Source: Streptomyces sp. WZ.A104
GTDB taxonomy: Bacteria; Actinomycetota; Actinomycetes; Streptomycetales; Streptomycetaceae
Assembly (NCBI RefSeq): GCF_002382885.1
Contig: NZ_NWVL01000050.1
Location: 1-60,613, forward strand
DNA length: 60,613 bases
Direction of reading: 5' to 3'
Part shown: positions 24,166 to 32,294 of the stretch, piece by piece
Position numbering within the stretch: position 1 is the first letter of the stretch
How the letters are laid out: every line of letters begins with the position of its first letter
Notes under the pieces: model-generated
Database searches by the model: none
Seen by the model: only the letters and a program-made list of their open reading frames with translations
What the model was told of the DNA's origin: nothing
Position numbers and translations under genes: made by a program

Positions 24166-25202
24166 GCGGCGGGCGGGGGTTCCCCGCAGCCGCACGAGCG
24201 CCGGACCACCAGCGCCGAGGGGAACTGCTTCAACCGCTCCCGCCGCGAACCGGAGACCCGCAGCGCGTCGTCCAGCACCAGGTCCACCGCCGCCCGCGCC
24301 ATCGCCGGGCGGTCGGAGTGGACCGTGGTCAGTGGCGGATCGGTGAGACCGGCTTCCTTCACGTCGTCGAAGCCCGCCACCGCCAGCTCCCGGGGCACGT
24401 CGATGCGCAGCTCCCGGGCGGCCCGCAGCACGCCGAAGGCCTGGTCGTCCGTGGCGCAGAAGATCGCCGGGGGCCGGTCCGGGCCCGACAGCAGGCCGAG
24501 GGCCACCTGATAGGCGTCGTAACGGTTGTACGGGGCCTGGAAGAGCCGGCCCTCCGTGGAGCGGCCCGACTCGTGCATCGCCCGGCGCCAGCCCTCGACG
24601 TGGTCGGCCACCGGGTCGCCGACCACCGGGGTCGACTCCATACCGCCGAGGCAGGCCACGTACGCGTTGCCGTGCTCCAGCAGGTGGCGGGTGGCGAGCT
24701 GCGCGCCGCCCACGTCGTCCGTGACGACCGCGACGTCGTCGATCGCCTCGGGCCGCTCGTGCAGCAGGACGACCCGGGCGTCCCACGCCTCGATCTCGGC
24801 CGCCGCCCGCTCGCTGGGGCCCTGGCTGACCAGGATCAGCCCGGAGACGCGCATCCCGAGGAAGGCCCGCAGATAGTGGACCTCGCGCTCGTCGCGGTAG
24901 TCGGAGTTGCCGACGAGCACCATCTTCCCGCGTTCGGCGGCGGCCTGTTCGACCGCGTGCGCCATCTCCGCGAAGAACGGCTGCCGGGCGTCCGGCACGA
25001 TCATGCCTATGAGGTCCGTGCGCCGCGAGGCCATGGCCTGGGCGACCCGGTCGGGCCGGTAGCCCAGCTCCTTGATCGCGGCGAGTACCCGCTCGCGCGT
25101 GGCCGGGGCGACCGGCCGGGGTCCGTTGTTGATGACGTAGCTGACGACCGCGGTCGACGTCCCCGCCAGTCTCGCCACATCGTCCCGCGTCACCTTGGCC
25201 AC
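24162..25202 (-). CDS. LacI family transcriptional regulator
   Basis: 346 aa. N-terminal helix-turn-helix and hinge: VTRDDVARLAGTSTAVVSYV, RVLAAIKELGYRPDRVAQAM. Periplasmic-binding-like effector domain from about 62 (TDLIGMIVPDARQPFFAEMA) to 335, with AVAGFDDVKEAG near its end. Start is GTG 25202. The C-terminus carries a CGCGE motif unusual for the family. Orthologue of the S. coelicolor regulator next to glnR (recalled as SCO4158). No sugar-uptake genes are adjacent, so it may act on distant targets. Confidence 0.93.
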   Translation of the reverse strand: MAKVTRDDVARLAGTSTAVVSYVINNGPRPVAPATRERVLAAIKELGYRPDRVAQAMASRRTDLIGMIVPDARQPFFAEMAHAVEQAAAERGKMVLVGNSDYRDEREVHYLRAFLGMRVSGLILVSQGPSERAAAEIEAWDARVVLLHERPEAIDDVAVVTDDVGGAQLATRHLLEHGNAYVACLGGMESTPVVGDPVADHVEGWRRAMHESGRSTEGRLFQAPYNRYDAYQVALGLLSGPDRPPAIFCATDDQAFGVLRAARELRIDVPRELAVAGFDDVKEAGLTDPPLTTVHSDRPAMARAAVDLVLDDALRVSGSRRERLKQFPSALVVRRSCGCGEPPPAA

Positions 25203-25226
25203 GCGCGGCAGTCTACGCGGATGGAA

Positions 25227-26033
25227 CTACCGCTTGGCAGCCTCTACCGGGGCTTCTTCCGTCACCCCGGCCGCCGGCGACTGCTCCGAACGGGCGATGG
25301 CTTCGCCGGACGGCTGCTCGGCCGCCGCCCGGTCCTTCGGCTCCTCGGCGGCCCGCTCGATCTTCTCCGGCGCGACGAAGCGGTAGCCGACGTTGCGCAC
25401 GGTGCCGATCAGTGACTCGTGCTCGGGGCCGAGCTTGGCGCGCAGCCGCCGGACGTGGACGTCGACCGTCCGCGTACCGCCGAAGTAGTCGTAGCCCCAG
25501 ACCTCCTGGAGGAGCTGGGCGCGGGTGAACACCCGGCCCGGATGCTGGGCGAGGTATTTCAGCAGTTCGAATTCCTTGAACGTCAGGTCGAGGACCCGGC
25601 CCTTGAGCTTCGCGCTGTACGTCGCCTCGTCGACGGAGAGATCACCGTTGCGGATCTCCATCGGGGAGTCGTCGGAGCTGATCTGCTGCCGCCCGGTCGC
25701 CAGCCGCAGCCGCGCCTCGACCTCGGCCGGACCCGCCGTGTCCAGCAGGACGTCGTCGATGCCCCAGTCGGCGGTGACGGCCGCGAGGCCGCCCTCGGTG
25801 ACGACGAGGATCAGCGGACAGCCGGGCCCGGTGGACCGCAGCAGCTGGCAGAGCGAGCGGACCTGCGGCAGGTCGCGGCGCCCGTCGATCAGGATCACGT
25901 CGGCACCCGGGGTGTCCACCAGGGCCGGGCCCTCGGCGGGGGCCACCCGCACGCTGTGGAGCAGGAGGCCCAGGGCGGGGAGCACCTCCGTCGACGGCTG
26001 GAGTGCGTTCGTCAGAAGCAGCAGTGAACTCAT
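25227..26033 (-). CDS. glnR: Global nitrogen regulator GlnR
   Basis: 268 aa orphan OmpR-type regulator. The receiver-like domain (1-115) is degenerate around GADVILIDGRRDLPQ. The DNA-binding domain (about 128-225) reads LKGRVLDLTFKEFELLKYLA, RTVDVHVRRLRAKLG, GTVRNVGYRFV, as in actinobacterial GlnR. The C-terminal 40 residues are an Ala/Glu-rich tail. GlnR activates ammonium-assimilation genes (glnA, amtB) and represses others under nitrogen limitation. No kinase gene adjoins it, as expected. Confidence 0.95.
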   Translation of the reverse strand: MSSLLLLTNALQPSTEVLPALGLLLHSVRVAPAEGPALVDTPGADVILIDGRRDLPQVRSLCQLLRSTGPGCPLILVVTEGGLAAVTADWGIDDVLLDTAGPAEVEARLRLATGRQQISSDDSPMEIRNGDLSVDEATYSAKLKGRVLDLTFKEFELLKYLAQHPGRVFTRAQLLQEVWGYDYFGGTRTVDVHVRRLRAKLGPEHESLIGTVRNVGYRFVAPEKIERAAEEPKDRAAAEQPSGEAIARSEQSPAAGVTEEAPVEAAKR

Positions 26034-26302
26034 CGCCGCCCACCTGCCCGGTTCGGTCGATCGTGTTGCACGGTTCGCTCGCCCATTACGTCGGTCCTCC
26101 TCGTTCCCTGCGAGAGGGGCACTCCCGGGTCGGACCCGGGGGAGTATGCGGCACTGCTTCGTACGTCATACAGGTTTCACGGTGCGGTCCCGCGCCCTGG
26201 GACCGCTGAGCTTGTCGAAACGTCTCCGTAACAACGCCCGGAAAGCACAAAAGGACCCGGGGGCTGCATTGCCCGGATCCTCTTCGCAGCAGAATAGCCC
26301 AC
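26034..26302. promoter_or_regulatory. Divergent promoter region of glnR with a GlnR-box candidate
   Basis: Contains GAAAC-GTCTCC-GTAAC at 26217-26232, a correctly spaced (6 bp) pair of GlnR half-sites (GaAAc and gTnAC). A second GAAAC occurs on the minus strand near 26178. This could mediate autoregulation or control of the divergent hydrolase. No other feature seen. Confidence 0.4.
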
Positions 26303-27259
26303 ATGAGTTCAGTGTCCGAGGGTCGATTCCTGAGTTCTTCTGTTCCCTTGCTCACGCGGGTCCCACGATTCGCCACATTGCTGACCGATGACGGCGTACC
26401 GGTCGAGGCGGTGTACGAACCGTGTACGGCGGGTTCCGGGGCACCGGTGGACACAGCCGCCGAGACCCTCGCGATCGTGGTGGCACACGGCTTCACCGGC
26501 TCGGCCGACCGTCCGGCCGTCCGCCGGGCCGCGCGGGCGTTCGCGCAGCGTGCGGCCGTGATCACGTTCTCGTTCCGGGGGCACGGACGGTCCGGCGGGC
26601 GCTCCACGGTGGGCGACCGCGAGGTGCTGGACCTGGCCGCCGCGGTGGCCTGGGCGCGCGAGCTGGGGCACGCGCGGGTGGTTACGGTCGGGTTCTCGAT
26701 GGGCGGCTCGGTGGTGCTGCGGCACGGCGCTCTGTATACGGATGCGGATGCGGATACGGACACAGGTACGAGGTCGGGTACGGCGGATTCCGGGGTGCCG
26801 GATGCCTCCGTTCGCGTAGCGGCGCGCGAGAGGCATAGGGGGCGCATGGGGGCGCATTCGGATGCCGTGGTCTCCGTCAGTGCTCCCGCCCGTTGGTACT
26901 ACCGGGGTACGGCTCCGATGCGCCGCCTGCACTGGGTGGTCACCCGCCCCTCGGGCCGGTTCGTCGGCCGCTACGGACTCCGCACCCGCATCGCCACCGA
27001 GGAGTGGAACCCCGTCCCGCTCTCCCCGGTGCAGTCCGTTCCGCTCATCGCCCCGGCCCCGCTGCTCCTCGTGCACGGCGACCGGGACCCGTACTTCCCG
27101 TTGGACCACCCGAGGATGCTGGCGGACGCGGCGGGGGCGGGCGGTGCGGAACTGTGGCTGGAGCGGGGGATGGGGCACGCGGAGAACGCGGCGGACGACG
27201 CCCTCCTCACCCGCATCGCCGACTGGGCGGTCGCGGCGTGCCCCATCATGGACAACTGA
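26303..27259 (+). CDS. Alpha/beta hydrolase
   Basis: 318 aa. HGFTGSADRP oxyanion region, ITFSFRGHGRSGG, nucleophile motif TVGFSMGGSV, an acid in LLLVHGDRDPYFPLDHP and a His in MGHAENA. Between the nucleophile helix and the next strand (about residues 146-192) is an insertion rich in Asp, Thr, Arg and Ala, coded by short degenerate repeats. That segment is atypical of the family and probably a surface loop. Followed by the MoaD-like gene 50 nt downstream, so likely co-transcribed. Substrate unknown. Confidence 0.85.
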   Translation: MSSVSEGRFLSSSVPLLTRVPRFATLLTDDGVPVEAVYEPCTAGSGAPVDTAAETLAIVVAHGFTGSADRPAVRRAARAFAQRAAVITFSFRGHGRSGGRSTVGDREVLDLAAAVAWARELGHARVVTVGFSMGGSVVLRHGALYTDADADTDTGTRSGTADSGVPDASVRVAARERHRGRMGAHSDAVVSVSAPARWYYRGTAPMRRLHWVVTRPSGRFVGRYGLRTRIATEEWNPVPLSPVQSVPLIAPAPLLLVHGDRDPYFPLDHPRMLADAAGAGGAELWLERGMGHAENAADDALLTRIADWAVAACPIMDN

Positions 27260-27308
27260 CGCACAGGACGCACACCACGTCCGACGACCGAACCGAAGGA
27301 GTGGCGCC

Positions 27309-27563
27309 ATGGCAGCGGGGACGATCCGCTACTGGGCTGCGGCGAAGGCCGCCGCGGGCACCGCGGAGGAACCGTACGCGGCTGCGACCCTCGCCGAGGC
27401 GCTCGACGCGGTGCGCGAGCGGCACCCGGGCGAGCTGAGCCGGGTGCTCCAGCGGTGCTCCTTCCTCATCGACGGGCACCCCGTCGGGACCCGCGGGCAT
27501 GAGACCGTACGCCTTGCCGAGGGCGGCACGGTCGAGGTGCTCCCGCCGTTCGCAGGAGGGTGA
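27309..27563 (+). CDS. MoaD/ThiS family sulfur-carrier protein
   Basis: 84 aa beta-grasp protein, with FLIDGHPVG, LAEGGTVEVLPPFAGG and the characteristic C-terminal diglycine (GG). Such proteins carry sulfur as a C-terminal thiocarboxylate after adenylation by a MoeB-like enzyme, for molybdopterin, thiamine or cysteine synthesis. AAGGAG lies 8 nt before the ATG. The cysA/sseC sulfur genes 2.7 kb downstream fit a sulfur-transfer theme. Confidence 0.9.
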   Translation: MAAGTIRYWAAAKAAAGTAEEPYAAATLAEALDAVRERHPGELSRVLQRCSFLIDGHPVGTRGHETVRLAEGGTVEVLPPFAGG

Positions 27564-27573
27564 ACCGCAGGCC

Positions 27574-28899
27574 ATGAGCAGCAGCGATCAGCAGTACCCG
27601 TACCCGTACGACCCGCAGCAGCAGCCGTACTGGCCCGACGGGACGGCCGGGCAGCCCGCGGCCCCCCGAACACCGGACAACTTCGACCAGGGCGCGACGC
27701 AGACCTGGCAGGCGCCGACCTGGGACACGCAGTACCAGCCGACGATCCGGCCGGACGGGCAGCCGCAAGGACAGCCGGGCGTGTACGGGGCACAGGGGCC
27801 CGATCCGTACGGCACACCGCAGCCGCAGCCGCAGCAGCCGTATCAGCAAGAGCCGCAGCAGCCGCAGCAGCCGTATCAGCATCAGACGCATCAGCAGCAG
27901 CAGCCGTATCAGCAGCAGGCGTACCCGCAGGCCGCGGCCGATCCGCAGGCGTACCCGCAGGCCGCGGCCGACACCGCCTATCTGCCGTCCCAGGCGGCCT
28001 CGGGATCCCTTCCGCTGCCGCCCGAGGTCCCGGCCGCGCCCGCACCCGCCGCACCGCCGTCGCCCGCGCCCGAGCCCGCGACCGCGCGGCCGGTGGCCGA
28101 CGGCTCCGGGTACAGCGCCCCCACCACTCTCGGCAACGCCCGGATCACCGACGCCCAGCGGGCCCGCGCCGAGGGGCGCTCGCCGATCATCGCGCCCGGG
28201 ATGCAGCCCGCGGCGCTCACCGCCGTCCTCGGCCTGCTCCTCGCCGGGGGCGCGGCCATCGGGTCGTACGCCCTGCTCGTCCCGGTCGTGCTGCTCCAGG
28301 CGGTGACCGCTGCCGGTTGGTTCCGGCTCAACGGCATGTGGCCCGCCCGCCAGGGCATCGTGCTCGCCTTCGCCGGCGGGCTCGTCGCCGATGCAGCCCT
28401 GCTCGCGGCGGGCCGGGAGCACGGTCCCGCCGCGCTGCTGGGCACCCTGGGCGTCTGGGTGCTGCTCACCGTGGTCCTCCAGCTCCGCAGCCACGCGGGA
28501 GCCGACGAGCGGATGTACGGCCTGATGGCCACCGTCGTCTCGGCCGCCCTCGCGGTCCTCGCGGGGGGACACCTCGCGGCGGTCCCGGACGCGGTGACGG
28601 TCGGAGGGGTGGCGGTCGCGGCCGCTGTGCTCGCCCGGGCGCTGCCGCTGCCCGGCACGGTCTCCGTCGCGGTGGCCCTGCTCGCGGGTACGGGCGCGGG
28701 GGTCGCGGTGGGCGGATGGACGGACTTCGGCGTGAAGGGGGCCCTGCTGGGCCTCGCGGCGGGCGGCTGCGCGCTGATCGGGCTGCGGGTGGCGAGCTAC
28801 GACTACCCGTCGCGGTTCGTGCACATGACGGCCGGGGTGGCGCTGCCGCTCACCGTGGCGGCCCCGGCGGTCTATCTGATCGGCCGAGCCATCGTCTGA
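27574..28899 (+). CDS. Polytopic membrane protein with disordered Gln/Pro/Tyr-rich N-terminus
   Basis: 441 aa. Residues 1-190 are low-complexity, dominated by Gln, Pro and Tyr (QPYQQ repeats). Residues 210-441 contain about eight to nine membrane helices, starting with ALTAVLGLLLAGGAAIGSYA and ending with LPLTVAAPAVYLIGRAIV. ATG 27574 lies 11 nt after the MoaD stop. Conserved next to the MoaD-like gene in Streptomyces from memory, function unknown. Confidence 0.85.
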   Translation: MSSSDQQYPYPYDPQQQPYWPDGTAGQPAAPRTPDNFDQGATQTWQAPTWDTQYQPTIRPDGQPQGQPGVYGAQGPDPYGTPQPQPQQPYQQEPQQPQQPYQHQTHQQQQPYQQQAYPQAAADPQAYPQAAADTAYLPSQAASGSLPLPPEVPAAPAPAAPPSPAPEPATARPVADGSGYSAPTTLGNARITDAQRARAEGRSPIIAPGMQPAALTAVLGLLLAGGAAIGSYALLVPVVLLQAVTAAGWFRLNGMWPARQGIVLAFAGGLVADAALLAAGREHGPAALLGTLGVWVLLTVVLQLRSHAGADERMYGLMATVVSAALAVLAGGHLAAVPDAVTVGGVAVAAAVLARALPLPGTVSVAVALLAGTGAGVAVGGWTDFGVKGALLGLAAGGCALIGLRVASYDYPSRFVHMTAGVALPLTVAAPAVYLIGRAIV

Positions 28900-28929
28900 C
28901 GGCCACCACGCCCACCGGCACGCTCGTCC

Positions 28930-28976
28930 GCGGCGGCCCCCGACCGGTTCCCCGGGAACCGATCGGGGGCCGCCGC
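28930..28976 (+). terminator. Terminator of the hydrolase-moaD-membrane protein unit
   Basis: Long stem of about 22 bp with a single mismatch (GCGGCGGCCCC at 28930 pairs with GGGGCCGCCGC ending at 28976), 30 nt after the stop. Confidence 0.85.
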
Positions 28977-29068
28977 TCGTCGATCATCCGGGGCGTCCAT
29001 TCCTGCGGCAGTAGGCTCACGGGCGGCGCCGGGGGGACCGATCGGCTCAGGGTGGGGGAACGACACAC

Positions 29069-29758
29069 ATGCGCGCACTGCGAATACTGCTGGTCCTGGT
29101 GGTGGTGCTGGGCGGCCTCTTCATCGCCGTCGACCGTGTGGCGGTCCACTTCGCCGAGTCCGAGGCCGAGGACCGGGTCACGATCAGCGGCGGCAGCGCG
29201 GGCTCCACGGACATCTCGATCAAGGGATTCCCCTTCCTCACCCAGCTCGCGGGCTCACAGCTCGACCGGGTCGATGTGAGCCTCACCGGCATGAACACCA
29301 GCGCCGCCGGCCGCACGACGCGGGTCAGCGAGGTGCGGGCCCAGCTGCACGACGTGAAGCTCGGCTCCGGCTACCGCAGCGCTACGGCCGCGCGCGCCAC
29401 CGGCACCGCCCTCGTCACCTACGAGGACCTGACGGCGGCGGCCAGCGACGGCGTCGTCGTCGAGTACGGCGGCAACGGCAAGGCGAAGGTCACCGGCACG
29501 GTCGAGATCCTCGGCCGCCCGATCTCGCGCAGCGTGCTCTCCACCGTGACCCGCCTCGACGGTCACACGATCAAGGTGCGCGCGGATCAGGTGCCGGGCG
29601 AGGGACTGCCCGGCGTCGAGGAACTGGTCCGTAAGAAGACCGACTTCGAGGGTGACATCGACGGCCTGCCGAAGGGCTTGGAGCTGCGCAAGATCGAGGT
29701 GACCGAGAAGGGCCTGGAGATCCAGGTGACCGGCTCGGACGTCTCCCTGACGGGCTGA
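29069..29758 (+). CDS. LmeA-like DUF2993 envelope protein
   Basis: 229 aa. One N-terminal membrane helix or uncleaved signal (ILLVLVVVLGGLFIAVDRVA), then a soluble domain with ISIKGFPFLTQLAGSQLDRV, the core DUF2993 motif. The C-terminus has LPKGLELRKIEVTEKGLEIQ. LmeA proteins in mycobacteria act in maturation of mannosylated envelope lipids. The Streptomyces role is not established. Confidence 0.88.
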   Translation: MRALRILLVLVVVLGGLFIAVDRVAVHFAESEAEDRVTISGGSAGSTDISIKGFPFLTQLAGSQLDRVDVSLTGMNTSAAGRTTRVSEVRAQLHDVKLGSGYRSATAARATGTALVTYEDLTAAASDGVVVEYGGNGKAKVTGTVEILGRPISRSVLSTVTRLDGHTIKVRADQVPGEGLPGVEELVRKKTDFEGDIDGLPKGLELRKIEVTEKGLEIQVTGSDVSLTG

Positions 29759-29930
29759 GCGCCGGACGGGGCTGTACGCAGGGGAGAGCCCGGCCGGGAG
29801 CGGGTACGTACCCGCTGATCCGGATAGTGAGACGCCCCCGTCCGGTCCGCAGATGCCGGAGCCGCCGCCAGGGGCCCGGCGGCGGATGCGCGGCGCGGCG
29901 ACCACACTCTCGTCCCGCATCATGGATGAT

Positions 29931-29951
29931 CGTGTCTCACAATACGACACG
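29931..29951. promoter_or_regulatory. Palindrome upstream of the cysA leader
   Basis: CGTGTC-N9-GACACG, a perfect 6-bp inverted repeat ending 4 bp before the proposed -35 of the leader-peptide promoter. Candidate operator for a sulfur regulator. Confidence 0.35.
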
Positions 29952-29954
29952 GCG

Positions 29955-29984
29955 GTGACATCTCCGTGCGTACCTCCCTACGAT
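29955..29984 (+). promoter_or_regulatory. Promoter of the leader peptide-cysA-sseC operon
   Basis: GTGACA (29955-29960), 18-bp spacer, TACGAT (29979-29984). The leader ATG begins 7 nt after the -10, so transcription should start at or next to it, giving a leaderless mRNA. Confidence 0.5.
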
Positions 29985-29991
29985 CGGACCC

Positions 29992-30072
29992 ATGAAGCGA
30001 CAGGCGGATCTCACGAAGCGGCGGGCAGTAGACCTGTGCCGCGTCGCCGCCATGCTCTGTCGCCCCTTCTGA
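29992..30072 (+). CDS. Putative Cys-containing leader peptide upstream of cysA
   Basis: 26 codons, beginning MKRQADLTKRRAV and ending VAAMLCRPF. It has the RRAVDL-RVA-LCR pattern of the short leader peptides annotated upstream of sulfur-assimilation genes in Streptomyces. Cys codons at 16 and 23 (TGC, TGT) could sense cysteine supply by ribosome stalling. It lies 172 nt before cysA; 30103-30128 and 30143-30174 can form hairpins in between. There is no Shine-Dalgarno; translation is probably leaderless. Confidence 0.75.
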   Translation: MKRQADLTKRRAVDLCRVAAMLCRPF

Positions 30073-30244
30073 ACGGGGCCGTTCCCACCGCCCCGCCTCC
30101 CCCGGCCCTTCGACCGTCGTCAGGGCCGCCCCCGGGTGTCCCGTACGCGCCGCGTTCCGTGCCTCCGCGCGTACAGCCGCACCCCGCACCCGCACTCAGC
30201 AACTCCGCACCACCCCGCCGCAGACTGCCCCGGAGGAGAACAAC

Positions 30245-31084
30245 ATGAGCCGCAGCGACGTCCTGGTAGACGCCGACTGGGTCGAGGCCCACATCGACGA
30301 CCCGCAGGTCGCGATCGTCGAGGTGGACGAGGACACCTCGGCGTACGAGAAGAACCACATCAAGAACGCGATCCGGATCGACTGGACCAAGGACCTCCAG
30401 GACCCGGTCCGCCGCGACTTCGTCGACCAGGCCGGCTTCGAGAAGCTGCTCAGCGAGAAGGGCATCGCCAACGACACGCTGGTCGTCCTCTACGGCGGCA
30501 ACAACAACTGGTTCGCGTCGTACGCCTACTGGTACTTCAAGCTGTACGGCCACGAGAACGTCAAGCTCCTCGACGGCGGCCGCAAGAAGTGGGAGCTGGA
30601 CTCCCGCGACCTGACCGATGCCGTTCCCACGCGCCCGGCCACCCAGTACAAGGCCAAGCCGCAGGACGAGTCGATCCGCGCCTACCGCGACGACGTCGTG
30701 AAGGCCATCGGCAGCCAGAACCTGGTCGACGTGCGTTCGCCCGACGAGTTCAGCGGCAAGCTGCTCGCCCCGGCGCACCTCCCGCAGGAGCAGTCGCAGC
30801 GCCCGGGCCACGTGCCGAGCGCCCGCAACATCCCGTGGTCGAAGAACGCCAACGACGACGGCACCTTCAAGTCGGACGACGAGCTCAAGGCCCTCTACGA
30901 GGACGAGCAGGTCGACCTGTCGAAGGACACCATCGCCTACTGCCGCATCGGTGAGCGCTCCGCGCTCACCTGGTTCGTGCTCCACGAGCTGCTCGGCCAG
31001 GAGAACGTCAAGAACTACGACGGTTCCTGGACCGAGTACGGCTCCCTCGTCGGCGTGCCGATCGAACTCGGCGCCAACAAGTAG
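30245..31084 (+). CDS. cysA: Thiosulfate sulfurtransferase (rhodanese)
   Basis: 279 aa, two rhodanese domains. The inactive N-terminal domain contains IKNAIRIDWTKDLQDP. The C-terminal domain carries the catalytic loop with Cys233 (AYCRIGERSA) and LVDVRSPDEFSGK. Transfers sulfane sulfur from thiosulfate to acceptors. GGAGGAG precedes the ATG. Paired with the sseC-type gene 54 nt downstream, the same order as cysA2-sseC2 in mycobacteria, and governed by the upstream leader peptide. Confidence 0.96.
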   Translation: MSRSDVLVDADWVEAHIDDPQVAIVEVDEDTSAYEKNHIKNAIRIDWTKDLQDPVRRDFVDQAGFEKLLSEKGIANDTLVVLYGGNNNWFASYAYWYFKLYGHENVKLLDGGRKKWELDSRDLTDAVPTRPATQYKAKPQDESIRAYRDDVVKAIGSQNLVDVRSPDEFSGKLLAPAHLPQEQSQRPGHVPSARNIPWSKNANDDGTFKSDDELKALYEDEQVDLSKDTIAYCRIGERSALTWFVLHELLGQENVKNYDGSWTEYGSLVGVPIELGANK

Positions 31085-31138
31085 CGCACACCCAGCAGTT
31101 CCGACCGACCCGCACGACCCGACCAGAAGGACAGAACC

Positions 31139-31426
31139 ATGTGTGGAGCACAGGCCGGTGGCCCCGACGCTTCGACGATCAAGCCCGGTGAGACCACCAT
31201 CCAGGGCAGCGTGACCCGCGACGGCGAGCCCGTCACCGGCTACGTGCGCCTCCTGGACTCGACCGGTGAGTTCACCGCCGAGGTCCCGACCTCGGCCACC
31301 GGACAGTTCCGGTTCTACGCCGCCGAGGGCACCTGGACGCTTCGCGCCCTGGTCCCGGGCGGCAGCGCCGACCGCACGGTCGTCGCGCAGACGGGCGGAC
31401 TCTCCGAGGTCGCCATCGCCGTCTGA
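31139..31426 (+). CDS. sseC: SseC family protein (DUF1416)
   Basis: 95 aa, beginning MCGAQAGGPDASTIKPGETT, with a Cys at residue 2, then a beta-sandwich-like fold (IQGSVTRDGEPVTGYVRLLD, TWTLRALVPGGSADRTV). Small partner protein invariably next to CysA-type rhodaneses in actinobacteria. The Cys2 could be a sulfur acceptor (inference). Confidence 0.93.
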   Translation: MCGAQAGGPDASTIKPGETTIQGSVTRDGEPVTGYVRLLDSTGEFTAEVPTSATGQFRFYAAEGTWTLRALVPGGSADRTVVAQTGGLSEVAIAV

Positions 31427-31477
31427 TCCCCCGGGATCCACGGCACGCCGGGTTTCCCCGGCACCCAGAACGGCCGG

Positions 31478-31527
31478 AGGGCCGCACCCCAGGGGGTTGG
31501 ACGCCACCTGACGCGGGGTGCGGCCCT
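31478..31527 (+). terminator. Terminator of the cysA operon
   Basis: 13-bp perfect stem AGGGCCGCACCCC / GGGGTGCGGCCCT with a 24-nt loop. Confidence 0.7.
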
Positions 31528-31564
31528 TCGTGCCGTCCGGCGCCCGGAGTCCTACGCTGGAAGC

Positions 31565-31822
31565 ATGTACGCCCGACGCAGGCGGAACTACCTCCTCATG
31601 ATGGGCGGATGCATCGCGCTCTTCGTGTCCGCCTGGGCCGTCGTGCGCCTGTGGTCCATGCCGGTCGCCATCGGCATGTGCGGGGTCGCCATGGTGATCC
31701 CGCCGATCGCCGCGATGATCGCCAGCCGGCGCGGCCCGGAGGACCGCTGGTGGGACGACCCCACCGGGGACCCGCAGTCCGACGAGTGGTGGGACGAGCT
31801 GGACGGCAAGAAGCGCTACTGA
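31565..31822 (+). CDS. DUF3099 small membrane protein
   Basis: 85 aa, two membrane helices (LLMMGGCIALFVSAWAVVRL and PVAIGMCGVAMVIPPIAAMI) and an acidic Trp-rich cytoplasmic tail (WWDDPTGDPQSDEWWDELD), the DUF3099 signature. Function unknown. Convergent with the DsrE-like gene, 4 nt apart. Confidence 0.88.
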   Translation: MYARRRRNYLLMMGGCIALFVSAWAVVRLWSMPVAIGMCGVAMVIPPIAAMIASRRGPEDRWWDDPTGDPQSDEWWDELDGKKRY

Positions 31823-31826
31823 GCTG

Positions 31827-32189
31827 TCAGTAGACGAGCGCCTGGGTGCCGTCCGCCATGGCCTCCTGCACGAAGACCTGCGCCCCCGCGATGCGTACGC
31901 CCTCCAGCACGTCCTTCTCGGTGATCTCGCGCCGGGCCGCGCACTGCGTGCACAGGGTGATCCGGCCGCCCGCCAGGATCGAGTCCAGCAGATCGGGCAG
32001 CGGGGCGGCGTGCGGCAGTTCGAACTCGGCCGCCCGGCCCGGCAGGGCGAACCACGAGGACTCCCCGGTCAGCCAGAGCGAGACCTCGACACCGCTGGCG
32101 ACGGCCACCGCCGCCACGGTGAAGGCCTGCGAGCAGCGCTCGGCGGCCTCGGGCCCGGCGGTCACCTTGATCACTAGCTTCTTCGGCAT
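31827..32189 (-). CDS. DsrE/DsrF-like family protein
   Basis: 120 aa. Begins MPKKLVIKVTAGPEAAERCS; the conserved core is LPDLLDSILAGGRITLCTQC, with a CxxC pair at about residues 80-83, and the end is GAQVFVQEAMADGTQALVY. DsrE-like proteins move sulfur or hydride equivalents through a reactive Cys. The sulfur-related neighbourhood supports such a role. ATG 32189 lacks a Shine-Dalgarno and TACAGT lies 7 nt upstream, so it may be leaderless. Confidence 0.85.
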   Translation of the reverse strand: MPKKLVIKVTAGPEAAERCSQAFTVAAVAVASGVEVSLWLTGESSWFALPGRAAEFELPHAAPLPDLLDSILAGGRITLCTQCAARREITEKDVLEGVRIAGAQVFVQEAMADGTQALVY

Positions 32190-32294
32190 ATGCCGAACTG
32201 TAATCGTCCGAGGGGCAACCTCCTTGCTGACCTGGGGGTCACATGTGCGCGCAGGTAAGGGAACCCGCGCCTCAGGTCTCTTGGGGGGACCCTT

